Shown here piece by piece: positions 17,232 to 24,944 of a stretch of 40,217 bases of DNA. A program made the position numbers and the translations under genes. This DNA comes from Candidatus Omnitrophota bacterium (GTDB lineage Bacteria; Omnitrophota; Gorgyraeia; Tantalellales; Tantalellaceae). The notes beneath the pieces are model-generated. The model saw nothing but the letters and a program-made list of their open reading frames with translations, did not search any database and was not told the DNA's origin. Location: contig JADGBR010000006.1 of assembly GCA_015231405.1 (NCBI GenBank), positions 1 through 40,217 on the forward strand. Direction: 5' to 3'. Within the stretch, counting starts at the first letter, position 1. Every line of letters begins with the position of its first letter.

Positions 17232-19695
17232 TCACACCAACGATATTGACCAGCTTGTCCGGTAGTATCACCCATTTTTTAATTTTGACACCCTTGAGCC
17301 AGAGAGCTATCTTCTCATCACCGGAAATGATCTCCCTAAGACGGTCTTCCCCGAGCCCCCTCTCGACTTCGACCTTGCCGCGAAGCTTGCCGTTGAACTG
17401 CACAGGTATCTCGACCGTATCGGTAAGGAGAAGCTCGGGATCGTAAGCCGGCCATTCACTCTTGAAGACGCTCACCTTGCCGCCTAACTTCTGCCACATC
17501 TCCTCCGCGACATGCGGTACAAAAGGGGCGACTAAAAGCGTTATATTCCTCATCACCGACTCGAGAAGCTTTTCGGAAAGAGAATCCGCGCCGTATTCGT
17601 TAACGGCGGAATATATCCCGTTCACCAGCTCCATGACCGCGCTAATGGCGGTATTAAAATGGAATTCCCCTTCGATATCTTCCGTGACCTTTTTTATGGT
17701 CGCGTGCATTTTGCAGATGACTTCCTTACCGGCCTTCGGGTTCCCCTCGCCGCCCGGCGCGGAATTATCCATAAGATCGAAAACATACCACATCCTTTTT
17801 ATGAATCTGTAAGCCCCTTCGACCCCCTGGTCGGACCACTCTGCGTCCTTTTCCGGAGGGCCTATGAAAAGCGTGTACAGCCTCACGGTATCGGCGCCGT
17901 ATCTTTCTATAAGGCTGTCGGGCGCGACTACATTGCCTTTGGATTTCGACATTTTAGCGCCGTCTTTGACAATCATGCCCTGGGTAAAAAGCCTCTTGAA
18001 AGGTTCGTCGAACGCTATGTACCCCATATCGGCTATGACCTTGGTGATAAATCGCGAATACAAGAGGTGAAGGATAGCGTGCTCCACTCCGCCTATATAC
18101 TGGTCGACGGGCAGCCAGTTATTCACGTCGTCCGTATCGAAAGCCCTGTCATCTATTCCGGGCGAGATATATCTCAGGAAATACCAGCTTGAATCGACAA
18201 AAGTGTCCATAGTGTCTATCTCCCTGGCCGCCTTTCCGCCGCAGGCCGGGCATCGGGTATCCATAAAATCGGGCGCGTATTTTAGCGGGGATTCTCCCGT
18301 CGGCCTGAACTCGACCACCTTGGGTAGTTTTACCGGAAGGTCTTTTTCCGGAACTGGTACGGTCCCGCATTTTCCGCAGTATATTATCGGTATCGGCGCT
18401 CCCCAATATCTCTGCCTGGAAATAAGCCAGTCCCTCAATCTGAAGTGAACGCTCCGTCTGCCGATCCCATTGGATTCCATGTATTCGGCTATTTTCGTCT
18501 TTGCCGTATCGCTTAAGAGGCCGTTAAAATCCCCGGAATTCACGAGGATCCCCGGATCCTCATACGCTGCTGTCATAGATCCGGCGTTAAGGCTCTCTTT
18601 GGGGTTATCGATGACAACTTCAAGCGGCAGTTCATATTTGCGCGCGAAATCGAAATCCCTTTGATCATGGGCGGGCACGGCCATGACCGCGCCCGTACCG
18701 TATTCCATGAGGACATAGTCGGCGATCCATAGAGGGATCTTTTTACCGGTCATCCGGTTAATGACATATCTCCCTGTAAAAATACCGTTCTTATCGCCGA
18801 CGGCTCCGCCTCTTTCAATTTTTGAAATGGTCCGCACTTCCTTTATGAAATCCATTATCTTCAATTTATCCGGGCCGTTCTCTACCAGCTTATCGATAAG
18901 GGGATGTTCCGCGGCAAGCACCATATATGTGCATCCGAAGACCGTGTCGACCCTGGTGGTAAAACAGGTTAGTTTGATATCCGTTCCGTCCACTGGGAAA
19001 TCGATATTGACGCCTTCAGATCGGCCTATCCAGTTCCGTTGCATGGTCTTAACTTTTTCCGGCCAATCTCCGAGCTTACCGATATCGTCGAGAAGCCTTT
19101 GGGCGTAATCTGTTATCCTGAAGAACCACTGCTCAAGGTCCTTCTGCTCGACGGCCGTATCGCATCTTTCGCATGAATCGTCTACGACCTGCTCATTAGC
19201 TAGCACAGTATTGCATGACGGGCACCAGTTCACAAAGGCCTTCTTCTTATACGCCAGGCCCTTCTCGAAAAGTTTGAGGAATATCCACTGCGTCCACTTG
19301 TAATATTCGCTCTTACACGAAGCGACTTCCCTCGCCCAGTCGTAAAGAACACCCCATGAATCCAGCTGCCTCTTCATGGTGGAGATGTTCTTCATGGTGG
19401 AATCCTCCGGATGAACGCCGTTCTTTATCGCCGCGTTCTCGGCGGGCAGCCCGAAAGCGTCAAAACCCATGGGCGAGAGGACATTATAGCCTTTCATCTT
19501 CATGTACCTGGCGACCACGTCGCCGATAATATAGTTCCTGCCGTGCCCGACATGCAAAGCGGCTGAAGGATAGGGGAACATCATGAGGCAATAATACTTG
19601 TTTTTGATATCCTTGACGTCGACCGTAAAGAGGCCCGCTTCCTTCCACTTTTTCTGCCATTTCTTCTCTATTTCGGTAAAATTGTAGTTATCCAC
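17224..19695 (-). CDS. leuS: Leucyl-tRNA synthetase
   Basis: The 823-residue class I synthetase charges tRNA-Leu. The HIGH motif is HVGH at 48-51 within MMFPYPSAALHVGHGRNY, and KMSKS lies at about 579-583. A Cys-rich zinc-type module (CPSCNTVLANEQ and SCERCD) is at about 158-180. The large CP1 editing domain follows, with the TTRVDTVFGCTY pattern; a second CGKCG/CPACGG pair sits near 445-495. The anticodon-binding domain closes the protein and the length is usual for bacteria. The start is GTG, with GAGGTGACAA just upstream. A matching tRNA-Leu lies at 23009-23095. The GT-C gene overlaps its stop. Confidence 0.98.
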   Translation of the reverse strand: MDNYNFTEIEKKWQKKWKEAGLFTVDVKDIKNKYYCLMMFPYPSAALHVGHGRNYIIGDVVARYMKMKGYNVLSPMGFDAFGLPAENAAIKNGVHPEDSTMKNISTMKRQLDSWGVLYDWAREVASCKSEYYKWTQWIFLKLFEKGLAYKKKAFVNWCPSCNTVLANEQVVDDSCERCDTAVEQKDLEQWFFRITDYAQRLLDDIGKLGDWPEKVKTMQRNWIGRSEGVNIDFPVDGTDIKLTCFTTRVDTVFGCTYMVLAAEHPLIDKLVENGPDKLKIMDFIKEVRTISKIERGGAVGDKNGIFTGRYVINRMTGKKIPLWIADYVLMEYGTGAVMAVPAHDQRDFDFARKYELPLEVVIDNPKESLNAGSMTAAYEDPGILVNSGDFNGLLSDTAKTKIAEYMESNGIGRRSVHFRLRDWLISRQRYWGAPIPIIYCGKCGTVPVPEKDLPVKLPKVVEFRPTGESPLKYAPDFMDTRCPACGGKAAREIDTMDTFVDSSWYFLRYISPGIDDRAFDTDDVNNWLPVDQYIGGVEHAILHLLYSRFITKVIADMGYIAFDEPFKRLFTQGMIVKDGAKMSKSKGNVVAPDSLIERYGADTVRLYTLFIGPPEKDAEWSDQGVEGAYRFIKRMWYVFDLMDNSAPGGEGNPKAGKEVICKMHATIKKVTEDIEGEFHFNTAISAVMELVNGIYSAVNEYGADSLSEKLLESVMRNITLLVAPFVPHVAEEMWQKLGGKVSVFKSEWPAYDPELLLTDTVEIPVQFNGKLRGKVEVERGLGEDRLREIISGDEKIALWLKGVKIKKWVILPDKLVNIVGVNE

Positions 19696-19707
19696 TTGTC
19701 ACCTCTG

Positions 19708-19777
19708 TTAGCTTTCAGCTATCAGCTATCAGCTTTCAGCATTGTTGTAGGGTTTCCCTTAAAAAGCTGACAGCTTA
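19708..19777. repeat. Intergenic 'GCTATCAGCT' word repeat
   Basis: Reiterated AGCTTTC/AGCTATC words occupy 19708-19740, followed by a partial inverted copy at 19764-19777 that includes the agmatinase stop codon. It separates speB from leuS. The design (short words in tandem, then an inverted arm) is the same as in the other intergenic repeats, but the word is different. Confidence 0.78.
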
Positions 19778-20650
19778 CTTCCTTTTACTCTTAGAAGCAA
19801 ACACGTAACTTAATAACTTATACACCAGCTTCGCCGCCAGGAAATCAGGCGCTTTGTCATTCGCGTTCGGGCAAAGCTCGACGCAGTCGAACCCGACTAT
19901 GTTCTTTTTTTCAGCAACTTTCCGAAGAAGCGCCGTCACATCGTACCAGCCTAAGCCTCCCGGCTCGGGTGTGCCCGTGGAAGGCATTATCGACGGGTCG
20001 AACACGTCGAGGTCTATTGTGACATAAACATTACCGGTCAGGCGGTTGATCACTTTATCCATCCACGCCCTTTTCGGGTCAACCGCGATATCCTCGGCGA
20101 GGAACACCCTTTTCCGGTCGATCCCATCTTTCTCACCTAGGCTCATACTCCGTATGCCGACCTGAACGATCGGGCAGATCTCCCTGGCCCTGGCCATAAC
20201 ACACGCATGGTTGAACTTCGACCCTTCGTATTCTTCCCGAAGGTCCGCGTGGGCGTCAAGCTGAAGGATAGTAAGGTCTTTCACTCTCAAAGCAAAAGCC
20301 TGTATCGCGCCTATACTTACCGAATGCTCGCCTCCGAGTAGGACGACGAATTTACCGAGCGCGTGATATTTCAGGACCTCGTCCCTCACGGCCTTCGACA
20401 TTTTTTCGGCAGAAGCGTCGGAACGGACGGGCTTAGCGGTGTATATCCCTTTCCTGAAAACTTCCCGGTCCGTCTCTATATCGTAAAATTCAAGATTCGG
20501 CGAGGCCTCTAAAATAGAAAAGGGGCCCTTATCGGCCCCTTTCATCCAAGTGCTTGTCTTATCGTACGGTACGGGAACTATCACTATCCCCGAGTTCTCA
20601 AGATCCCTCGAACCGCCCTCATCGTCCCCAAAAATAACGTTCCTTTCCAT
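19775..20650 (-). CDS. speB: Agmatinase (ureohydrolase family)
   Basis: The 291-residue binuclear-manganese hydrolase converts agmatine (or aminopropylagmatine) to putrescine (or spermidine) and urea. Metal-binding motifs are present: GGEHSVSIGA, LQLDAHADLREEY and TIDLDVFDPSIMPSTGTPEPGG split across about 217-238. The arginase family is certain. Agmatinase is preferred because an S-adenosylmethionine decarboxylase gene lies 15 bases upstream. No arginine decarboxylase (speA) or aminopropyltransferase (speE) gene is in the window. The ribosome-binding site is weak, so translation may depend on the upstream gene. Confidence 0.9.
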   Translation of the reverse strand: MERNVIFGDDEGGSRDLENSGIVIVPVPYDKTSTWMKGADKGPFSILEASPNLEFYDIETDREVFRKGIYTAKPVRSDASAEKMSKAVRDEVLKYHALGKFVVLLGGEHSVSIGAIQAFALRVKDLTILQLDAHADLREEYEGSKFNHACVMARAREICPIVQVGIRSMSLGEKDGIDRKRVFLAEDIAVDPKRAWMDKVINRLTGNVYVTIDLDVFDPSIMPSTGTPEPGGLGWYDVTALLRKVAEKKNIVGFDCVELCPNANDKAPDFLAAKLVYKLLSYVFASKSKRK

Positions 20651-20665
20651 CGTGTCCGGTCCAAA

Positions 20666-21088
20666 CTAGGAGCATATGGTTTCACAGAGTTCAGAGATCC
20701 TGGCTTTGGCGAAATCCTTCCCCCGCTGCACCACAAACTTGTCGAATTTCCGCGACTCGAACGCCCTCGCAATATAATTTGAGGCGAAATCGACGTCAAA
20801 TTCCTTGCAGGAAAAAATATCCACGAAACAGTAATCTTTTACCTGAAAAGTATGGATCGAAATGTGGCTTTCCGCTATGATGACAGTCCCGGTTATCCCT
20901 TTGTCCTCCGGGACCAGGCCGCTATACGGAAAAACGTACGGCTGAGTTATCTTGGTCATGCCGATCATTTCCGGCAGTTTGTCCAGGATATTAAAGATAT
21001 GATGATAATCCCTCAGCTTTTCCTCGTTACATTCTCTGAGGTCCATCATCAGATGCGGACCAAAACCTTCCCCACCCCCACCCATCAT
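20666..21088 (-). CDS. speD: S-adenosylmethionine decarboxylase proenzyme
   Basis: The 140-residue pyruvoyl enzyme supplies the aminopropyl donor for spermidine synthesis. The self-cleavage site is ESHISIHTF (73-81); Ser74 would become the pyruvoyl group, leaving a beta chain of 73 and an alpha chain of 67 residues. FGPHLMMDL at the N-terminus and Cys87 in DYCFVDIFSC match the short prokaryotic type. I choose the ATG at 21088 because GGAGG lies six bases upstream; an in-frame TTG at 21094 is too close to it. A glycine run (MMGGGGEG) precedes the family core. It is coupled by proximity to speB. Confidence 0.95.
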   Translation of the reverse strand: MMGGGGEGFGPHLMMDLRECNEEKLRDYHHIFNILDKLPEMIGMTKITQPYVFPYSGLVPEDKGITGTVIIAESHISIHTFQVKDYCFVDIFSCKEFDVDFASNYIARAFESRKFDKFVVQRGKDFAKARISELCETICS

Positions 21089-21197
21089 GGCCAACCTCCA
21101 TTTTTAGGGTTAATGTCAGATAGAGTTCAAAAAAAACAGAGCTAAAAAAACCCTACCTCACTTAAGGACGATCAATACCAAACGTTCCGTGATCTAT

Positions 21198-21273
21198 TGG
21201 TGGAGCTGAGGGGGCTCGAACCCCTGGCCTCATGCATGCCATGCACGCGCTCTTCCAGCTGAGCTACAGCCCC
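21198..21273 (-). tRNA. tRNA-Ala (anticodon GGC)
   Basis: A full cloverleaf can be drawn on the minus strand. Its acceptor is GGGGCTG paired with CAGCTCC (one G-T pair), with a GCTC/GAGC D stem and a CGTGC/GCATG anticodon stem around the loop ATGGCAT. The T arm is GGTTCGAGCC-like, and the CCA is encoded. The loop gives anticodon GGC, reading GCC. The length is 76 bases including CCA. Confidence 0.96.
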
Positions 21274-21285
21274 ACGAGTAGTGAA

Positions 21286-21314
21286 ATGATATCGCAAATT
21301 GAAAGTTTCCGCAA
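21286..21314 (-). promoter_or_regulatory. Candidate promoter of tRNA-Ala
   Basis: On the minus strand, TTGCGG (21314-21309) and TATCAT (21291-21286) are 17 bases apart. Transcription would begin a few bases before the mature 5' end at 21273. The spacing is ideal; the -35 box keeps only its TTG. Confidence 0.5.
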
Positions 21315-21337
21315 GGAAATTTTGATTTATCGTTGTT

Positions 21338-21418
21338 AGTGATTCGTGGTTCGTGATTCGTATTTTTGTAAAAGTACCGGATGCCGTTCTTCCAACGAAT
21401 CACGAACCACGAATCACT
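21338..21418. repeat. 'GATTCGTG' word-repeat hairpin, copy 1 (perfect arms)
   Basis: Two 23-base arms (21338-21360 and 21396-21418) are perfect inverted copies, with a 35-base loop. The arms are made of the words GTGATTC and GTGGTTC. The hairpin lies between the radical SAM gene and tRNA-Ala and may stop or stabilise the radical SAM transcript. A second, less perfect copy is at 34805-34873. Confidence 0.92.
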
Positions 21419-21438
21419 GAAAAGTCGCCCCACGTCAG

Positions 21439-22860
21439 TCACCATCCCGCCCTGACCGTAAAGGCCGGCTTCAGATAATACAGTTTCAGTTTAACAAGAG
21501 AACGCCAGAGATATTTTCTTTTTATGAATAGCGAGAGGAATATGTAAGGATAATACCAGCCCGGATAGAATTTCTTAACGTATCGAAGGTCCTCGCCTTT
21601 GACGTGGTACAGATCTTCACTCAGTTCATAGTACTTGCCTATGCAGTTTTTCACTTTCCCCGGGAAAGACAGTGTGGTCCCTCCCCCGAAAAAGCCCGTT
21701 TTATTCTTTCCAGTCATCAGCCCGAGCTCTACGCATTCTTTTTCGAGCGTAGTTTCGGGATAAGGGTAAAAAACCGAGACCTGGCTGCCGCCGCTTGGGT
21801 CGAGCTCCGCTAGAAAATCGTATGACATTTTCATCTCATCTTCTGTTTCATGCGGAAACCCGTATATAAAGAACCCTACCTGGTCCAATCCGGCTTTTTT
21901 CAGCACTGAGAAGGCCCTTCGTATCTCCGCGTCCGTCATATTCCTCGCGAGATATTTTTTTCTGAATTTCTCGCTTCCGGACTCGATGCCTATACGGACG
22001 ATAAAGCACCCGGCATCCTTAAGGGCTTTAGCTATCTCCTCGTCGATGAGCTCGGGCCTGGAATTTATCGCGAATGGGATATTGTATCTTTCCTTTATGA
22101 GCGAACAGAATTCCTTAACCCTTTGTTTATCGACCGTGAACGTGTCGTCATCGAAATTGAGGTCTTTGACATTAGGATGGGTCTTGAGTATTGTCCCGAT
22201 ATCGTCCATCACCTTTTCAAGTGATCTCTTGCGGACAATAGGGCCCTTATTCTTATAAAGTTTGTTCAAATACTCGTTGCAGCAATATGTACAGCTATAA
22301 GGGCAGCCCCTTTGCGTCATGAATGTGACCCTTTGCACCTCAGTAGGCTTTTGGTAAAAAATATCTATGTCTGGCACCGGCAAAGTATCGAGGTCGAGGA
22401 GATCCCTGACCGGGTTCTTGAAAATTTCACCGTCAATTTTAGCCCAAATATTCCTTATCGCGGTCGTGCCGCTCTTTTCCCCGATCTTTTCGACCAGTTC
22501 CAGAAGAGCCTCCTCTCCTTCCCCGACCGCTACATAATCTACGCCCGGATATTTTATCGTCTCTAGAGGCCGTATCGTGGCGTGTATCCCTCCGGCGACG
22601 ATCGGGACATTTATTTCTTTTTTGATCTTTCCCGACAGCTCACGGGCAAGATGTGAGAAGTTGGAAACGAATGACAGTCCGACAAGGTTGGGAGAGATCC
22701 TTTTCACTTCTTTCGCCACCATATCCAGGCGATCTGGCTTGTTCACGCGGATCAGACTGACCTTATGGCCATGCTTTTTAAGGACGGCGGAGAGGTAGGA
22801 TAGCCCTATCTGGTTGTATATCTGGATCTGGATCTCGAAGTATATGAATAGGATGTGCAT
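21439..22860 (-). CDS. B12-binding-domain radical SAM protein
   Basis: The 473-residue protein has an N-terminal cobalamin-binding-like Rossmann domain (about 1-135, with GLSYLSAVLKKHGHKV, GGIHATIRP and VAVGEGEEAL). A radical SAM domain follows, with the cluster motif CPYSCTYC (Cys186, Cys190, Cys193). NFDDDTFTVDK and RIGIESGSEK are typical of the HpnP/BchE-like group. The C-terminal part is hydrophobic and basic (YYPYIFLSLFIKRK). Members methylate or rearrange lipids, pigments and secondary metabolites; the substrate cannot be read here. The canonical DxHxxG cobalamin-ligand motif is absent, as is common in this group. It stands alone between two tRNA genes. Confidence 0.9.
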   Translation of the reverse strand: MHILFIYFEIQIQIYNQIGLSYLSAVLKKHGHKVSLIRVNKPDRLDMVAKEVKRISPNLVGLSFVSNFSHLARELSGKIKKEINVPIVAGGIHATIRPLETIKYPGVDYVAVGEGEEALLELVEKIGEKSGTTAIRNIWAKIDGEIFKNPVRDLLDLDTLPVPDIDIFYQKPTEVQRVTFMTQRGCPYSCTYCCNEYLNKLYKNKGPIVRKRSLEKVMDDIGTILKTHPNVKDLNFDDDTFTVDKQRVKEFCSLIKERYNIPFAINSRPELIDEEIAKALKDAGCFIVRIGIESGSEKFRKKYLARNMTDAEIRRAFSVLKKAGLDQVGFFIYGFPHETEDEMKMSYDFLAELDPSGGSQVSVFYPYPETTLEKECVELGLMTGKNKTGFFGGGTTLSFPGKVKNCIGKYYELSEDLYHVKGEDLRYVKKFYPGWYYPYIFLSLFIKRKYLWRSLVKLKLYYLKPAFTVRAGW

Positions 22861-22881
22861 GGGTTTAATACTACCTGTCCT

Positions 22882-23007
22882 CCTTCGCCAAACTATTTTA
22901 TATTATTTGGCTTCGGAGGACAACCTTCGCCTTTTCTGGAATTATTATTTGGCTTGTGATGGCGAAGCCAACCGAAGCCAAATAATATCAAAATAGATTG
23001 GCGAAGG
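22882..23007. repeat. Long inverted repeat built of 'CCTTCGCCAA' words next to tRNA-Leu
   Basis: The left arm (22882-22916) and right arm (22972-23007) are inverted copies differing by one substitution and one extra base over 36 bases. The 55-base centre holds further CCTTCGCC and TGGCGAAG words. The right arm ends one base from the encoded CCA of tRNA-Leu, and the left arm ends 22 bases before the radical SAM start. The element therefore fills nearly all of the gap. Related words recur at 24901-24928 and 34178-34201. Confidence 0.9.
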
Positions 23008-23008
23008 T

Positions 23009-23095
23009 TGGTGCCGGAGGTGGGAATCGAACCCACATGGGGTTGCCCCCACTGGATTTTGAGTCCAGCGCGTCTGCCAGTTTCACCACTCCGGC
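23009..23095 (-). tRNA. tRNA-Leu (anticodon CAA)
   Basis: The 87-base gene is a class II tRNA with a long variable arm. The acceptor is GCCGGAG with CTCCGGC, and the anticodon stem CTGGA/TCCAG encloses the loop CTCAAAA, giving anticodon CAA (codon TTG). The variable arm is TGGGGGCAACCCCA, the T arm carries GGTTCGATTCC, and CCA is encoded. It is preceded by a near-consensus promoter. Confidence 0.97.
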
Positions 23096-23110
23096 CCATG
23101 TCGTCGAACA

Positions 23111-23139
23111 ATTCTAGTATCTATGCGCGTGCTAGTCAA
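23111..23139 (-). promoter_or_regulatory. Sigma70-type promoter of tRNA-Leu
   Basis: On the minus strand TTGACT (23139-23134) and TAGAAT (23116-23111) are separated by 17 bases. The predicted start lies about eight bases upstream of the mature tRNA 5' end (23095). Confidence 0.75.
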
Positions 23140-23154
23140 GCGCTAAGTGGGAAA

Positions 23155-23180
23155 GACCATGGTCCATGGTCTATGGTCCA
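23155..23180. repeat. Short 'CCATGGTC' word repeat
   Basis: Three tandem words of the type CCATGGTC/CTATGGTC occur just past the gpmI stop codon (23183), between gpmI and the tRNA-Leu promoter. The word is self-complementary (GACCATGGTC), so it can fold on itself. It resembles the ATGGTGC words at 24838-24898. Confidence 0.6.
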
Positions 23181-23182
23181 AT

Positions 23183-24820
23183 TCACCGCGCCTTCTCGAA
23201 ATCAACTAACGACTGATCATACCCCTCCGGCGCCTCATATCCCAACAGGTTAAGTATCGTCGCGGCGACGTTCGAAAGGCCGCGTTTCTCGAGTTTCCGC
23301 ATCTTATATTCCCCGGCGTACCCCGGATCAACGATGGCGAACGGGACCGGGTTCAGGGTATGCGCGGTCTTTGGTATATGCTTACCGTTCTTTATCGTGA
23401 ACATCTCGTCGGAATTACCGTGGTCCGCGGTGACCAATGCTATCCCGCCCAGCCTTTTTATCTCGTCGATCAGGCGTTTCACGGAGGCGTCCACCGTTTC
23501 AAGGGCGATCACTATCGCGGGAGGGACCGCTGTATGGCCCACCATGTCCCCGTTAGCTAAATTAAGCCGTCCGAACCTGAATTTTCCGGAATTAAGGAGC
23601 TCTATGGTCTTATCCGTTATCTCTACGGCTTTCATCTTCGGGGCCTTATCGAAACGGATCTTATCCGACGGTATTTCGTCGTATTCCTCAATATCCTTGC
23701 ACACATACCCGGACTTATTACCGTTCCAGAAATACGTAACATGACCGAACTTCTGCGTCTCGCTTATCGCGAACATGCTTACGCCCGTGGCGCAAAGATA
23801 TTCGCTCACGGTCCTATCGATCTCTGGCGGTGAAACGAGATAATTCCCGGGGATATGGAGATCGCCGTCATACTCCATCATGCCGGCATAAAGGACATCC
23901 GGGACTTTCACCCTGTCGAACTCGGAAAAATCCTTTTCCATGAAGGCCCGGGATATCTCTATCGCCCTGTCCCCCCTATAGTTAAAGAAAACGACGGAAT
24001 CCCCGTCGGAAATACGCCCGATGGGCTTCCCGTCCTTTACTATGACGAAGGAATCCAGGTACTGGTCTGTAATGGACGGGTCCTCCCGGTAATATGTCTC
24101 TACCGCTTCTTTAGCCGATGAGAAAGCCCTTCCTTTACCCAGAACATGGGCCTCCCACCCTTTCTTGACGACGTTCCAGTCGGCGTTGTAGCGATCCATG
24201 GTCGTGACCATCCTGCCGCCTCCCGAAGCGATCCTGTAGTTGAATCCGCTCTTAGAATTTATCCCTTTAAGGAGTTCCTCCGTCTCGTCAATATAGGTCA
24301 TAGCAGACTTTTCTGGGACATCTCGCCCGTCAAGGAGAGGATGGATACAAACTTCTTTAACACCCGCTTGAGCGAGCTCCCGCACCATGGCGAAAAGTTG
24401 ATCTATATGGGAATGGACATTACCGTCGGATAATAGACCGATGAAATGGAAAACGCTTTTATTCTTTTTAACCCTCTGGGCCATGTTCTTCCAAAGCTCG
24501 GTGCCGAATATCTCCCCCTTTTCTATCGATTTATTGACGAGCATCGCCCCCTGCGCGAACACTCTTCCCGCCCCGAGCGCGTTATGGCCGACCTCGCTGT
24601 TACCCATATCGTCGTCGCTGGGCAGCCCCACCGCCTTCCCATGAGCCTGTAACGTAGTGTATAACTCCGAAGCGAAAAGACCGTTAAGACACGGTATCTT
24701 CGATACGAACAGCCCGTTAGTCTCGTCCTGCTTACCTATCCCGACGCCGTCCATGATGATGAGAAGCAGCGGTCCCTTGCGAGGCGTAAAGTTCTTAAGT
24801 CTATTCAGCTTAAACGACAT
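23183..24820 (-). CDS. gpmI: 2,3-bisphosphoglycerate-independent phosphoglycerate mutase
   Basis: The 545-residue alkaline-phosphatase-superfamily enzyme interconverts 3- and 2-phosphoglycerate in glycolysis. LLLIIMDGVGIG (18-29) gives the first metal site, and DMGNSEVGHNALGAGRV carries the catalytic Ser75. HPLLDGRDVPEKS, the YFWNG region and TADHGNSDEM complete the metal ligands. The ATG at 24820 has AAAGGAGGATCC before it and gives the family's normal N-terminus. A longer frame to 25006 runs through the upstream repeats and should not be used. It ends the long accA-to-gpmI run. Confidence 0.96.
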   Translation of the reverse strand: MSFKLNRLKNFTPRKGPLLLIIMDGVGIGKQDETNGLFVSKIPCLNGLFASELYTTLQAHGKAVGLPSDDDMGNSEVGHNALGAGRVFAQGAMLVNKSIEKGEIFGTELWKNMAQRVKKNKSVFHFIGLLSDGNVHSHIDQLFAMVRELAQAGVKEVCIHPLLDGRDVPEKSAMTYIDETEELLKGINSKSGFNYRIASGGGRMVTTMDRYNADWNVVKKGWEAHVLGKGRAFSSAKEAVETYYREDPSITDQYLDSFVIVKDGKPIGRISDGDSVVFFNYRGDRAIEISRAFMEKDFSEFDRVKVPDVLYAGMMEYDGDLHIPGNYLVSPPEIDRTVSEYLCATGVSMFAISETQKFGHVTYFWNGNKSGYVCKDIEEYDEIPSDKIRFDKAPKMKAVEITDKTIELLNSGKFRFGRLNLANGDMVGHTAVPPAIVIALETVDASVKRLIDEIKRLGGIALVTADHGNSDEMFTIKNGKHIPKTAHTLNPVPFAIVDPGYAGEYKMRKLEKRGLSNVAATILNLLGYEAPEGYDQSLVDFEKAR

Positions 24821-24837
24821 GGATCCTCCTTTAAATC

Positions 24838-24898
24838 GCATGGTGCATGGAGCATGGTGCATGGTGCAACCGTCGACACCATGCCCCTTGCCCCATGC
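24838..24898. repeat. 'ATGGTGC' word-repeat hairpin before gpmI
   Basis: A 22-base left arm (24838-24859) and an inverted right arm (24877-24898) match at 19 of 22 positions; both are built from GCATGGTG-like words. The element lies 17 bases upstream of the gpmI start and is followed directly by another repeat family at 24901. Confidence 0.82.
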
Positions 24899-24900
24899 CT

Positions 24901-24928
24901 GCCCGCCGTAGCCTTGGCGAAGGCGGGC
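24901..24928. repeat. GCCCGCC...GGCGGGC hairpin ('RQGYGGQA' repeat)
   Basis: This 28-base hairpin has seven-base perfect outer arms (GCCCGCC/GGCGGGC) and an inner GTAGCC/GGCGAA partial match around TTGG. Translated on the minus strand it gives LRQGYGGQA, a string that I recall as a frequent artefact in proteins predicted from uncultured bacteria. It sits 17 bases past the phosphatase stop and may act as its hairpin. It shares CCTTCGCCAAGG words with 22882-23007 and 34178-34201. Confidence 0.85.
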
Positions 24929-24944
24929 CCCATGCCCTGATCTG

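Noticed and set aside
21230-21445. Minus-strand ORF of 71 codons
   Set aside because: It reads through the GATTCGTG hairpin and into tRNA-Ala; no ribosome-binding site or recognisable protein.
22893-23111. Minus-strand ORF of 72 codons over tRNA-Leu
   Set aside because: It is a translation of the tRNA-Leu gene and its repeat, a common spurious prediction.
24901-24928. Intrinsic terminator of the phosphatase gene
   Set aside because: The stem is strong, but no T-run follows on the minus strand, and the same hairpin family occurs at sites where termination would be unhelpful.
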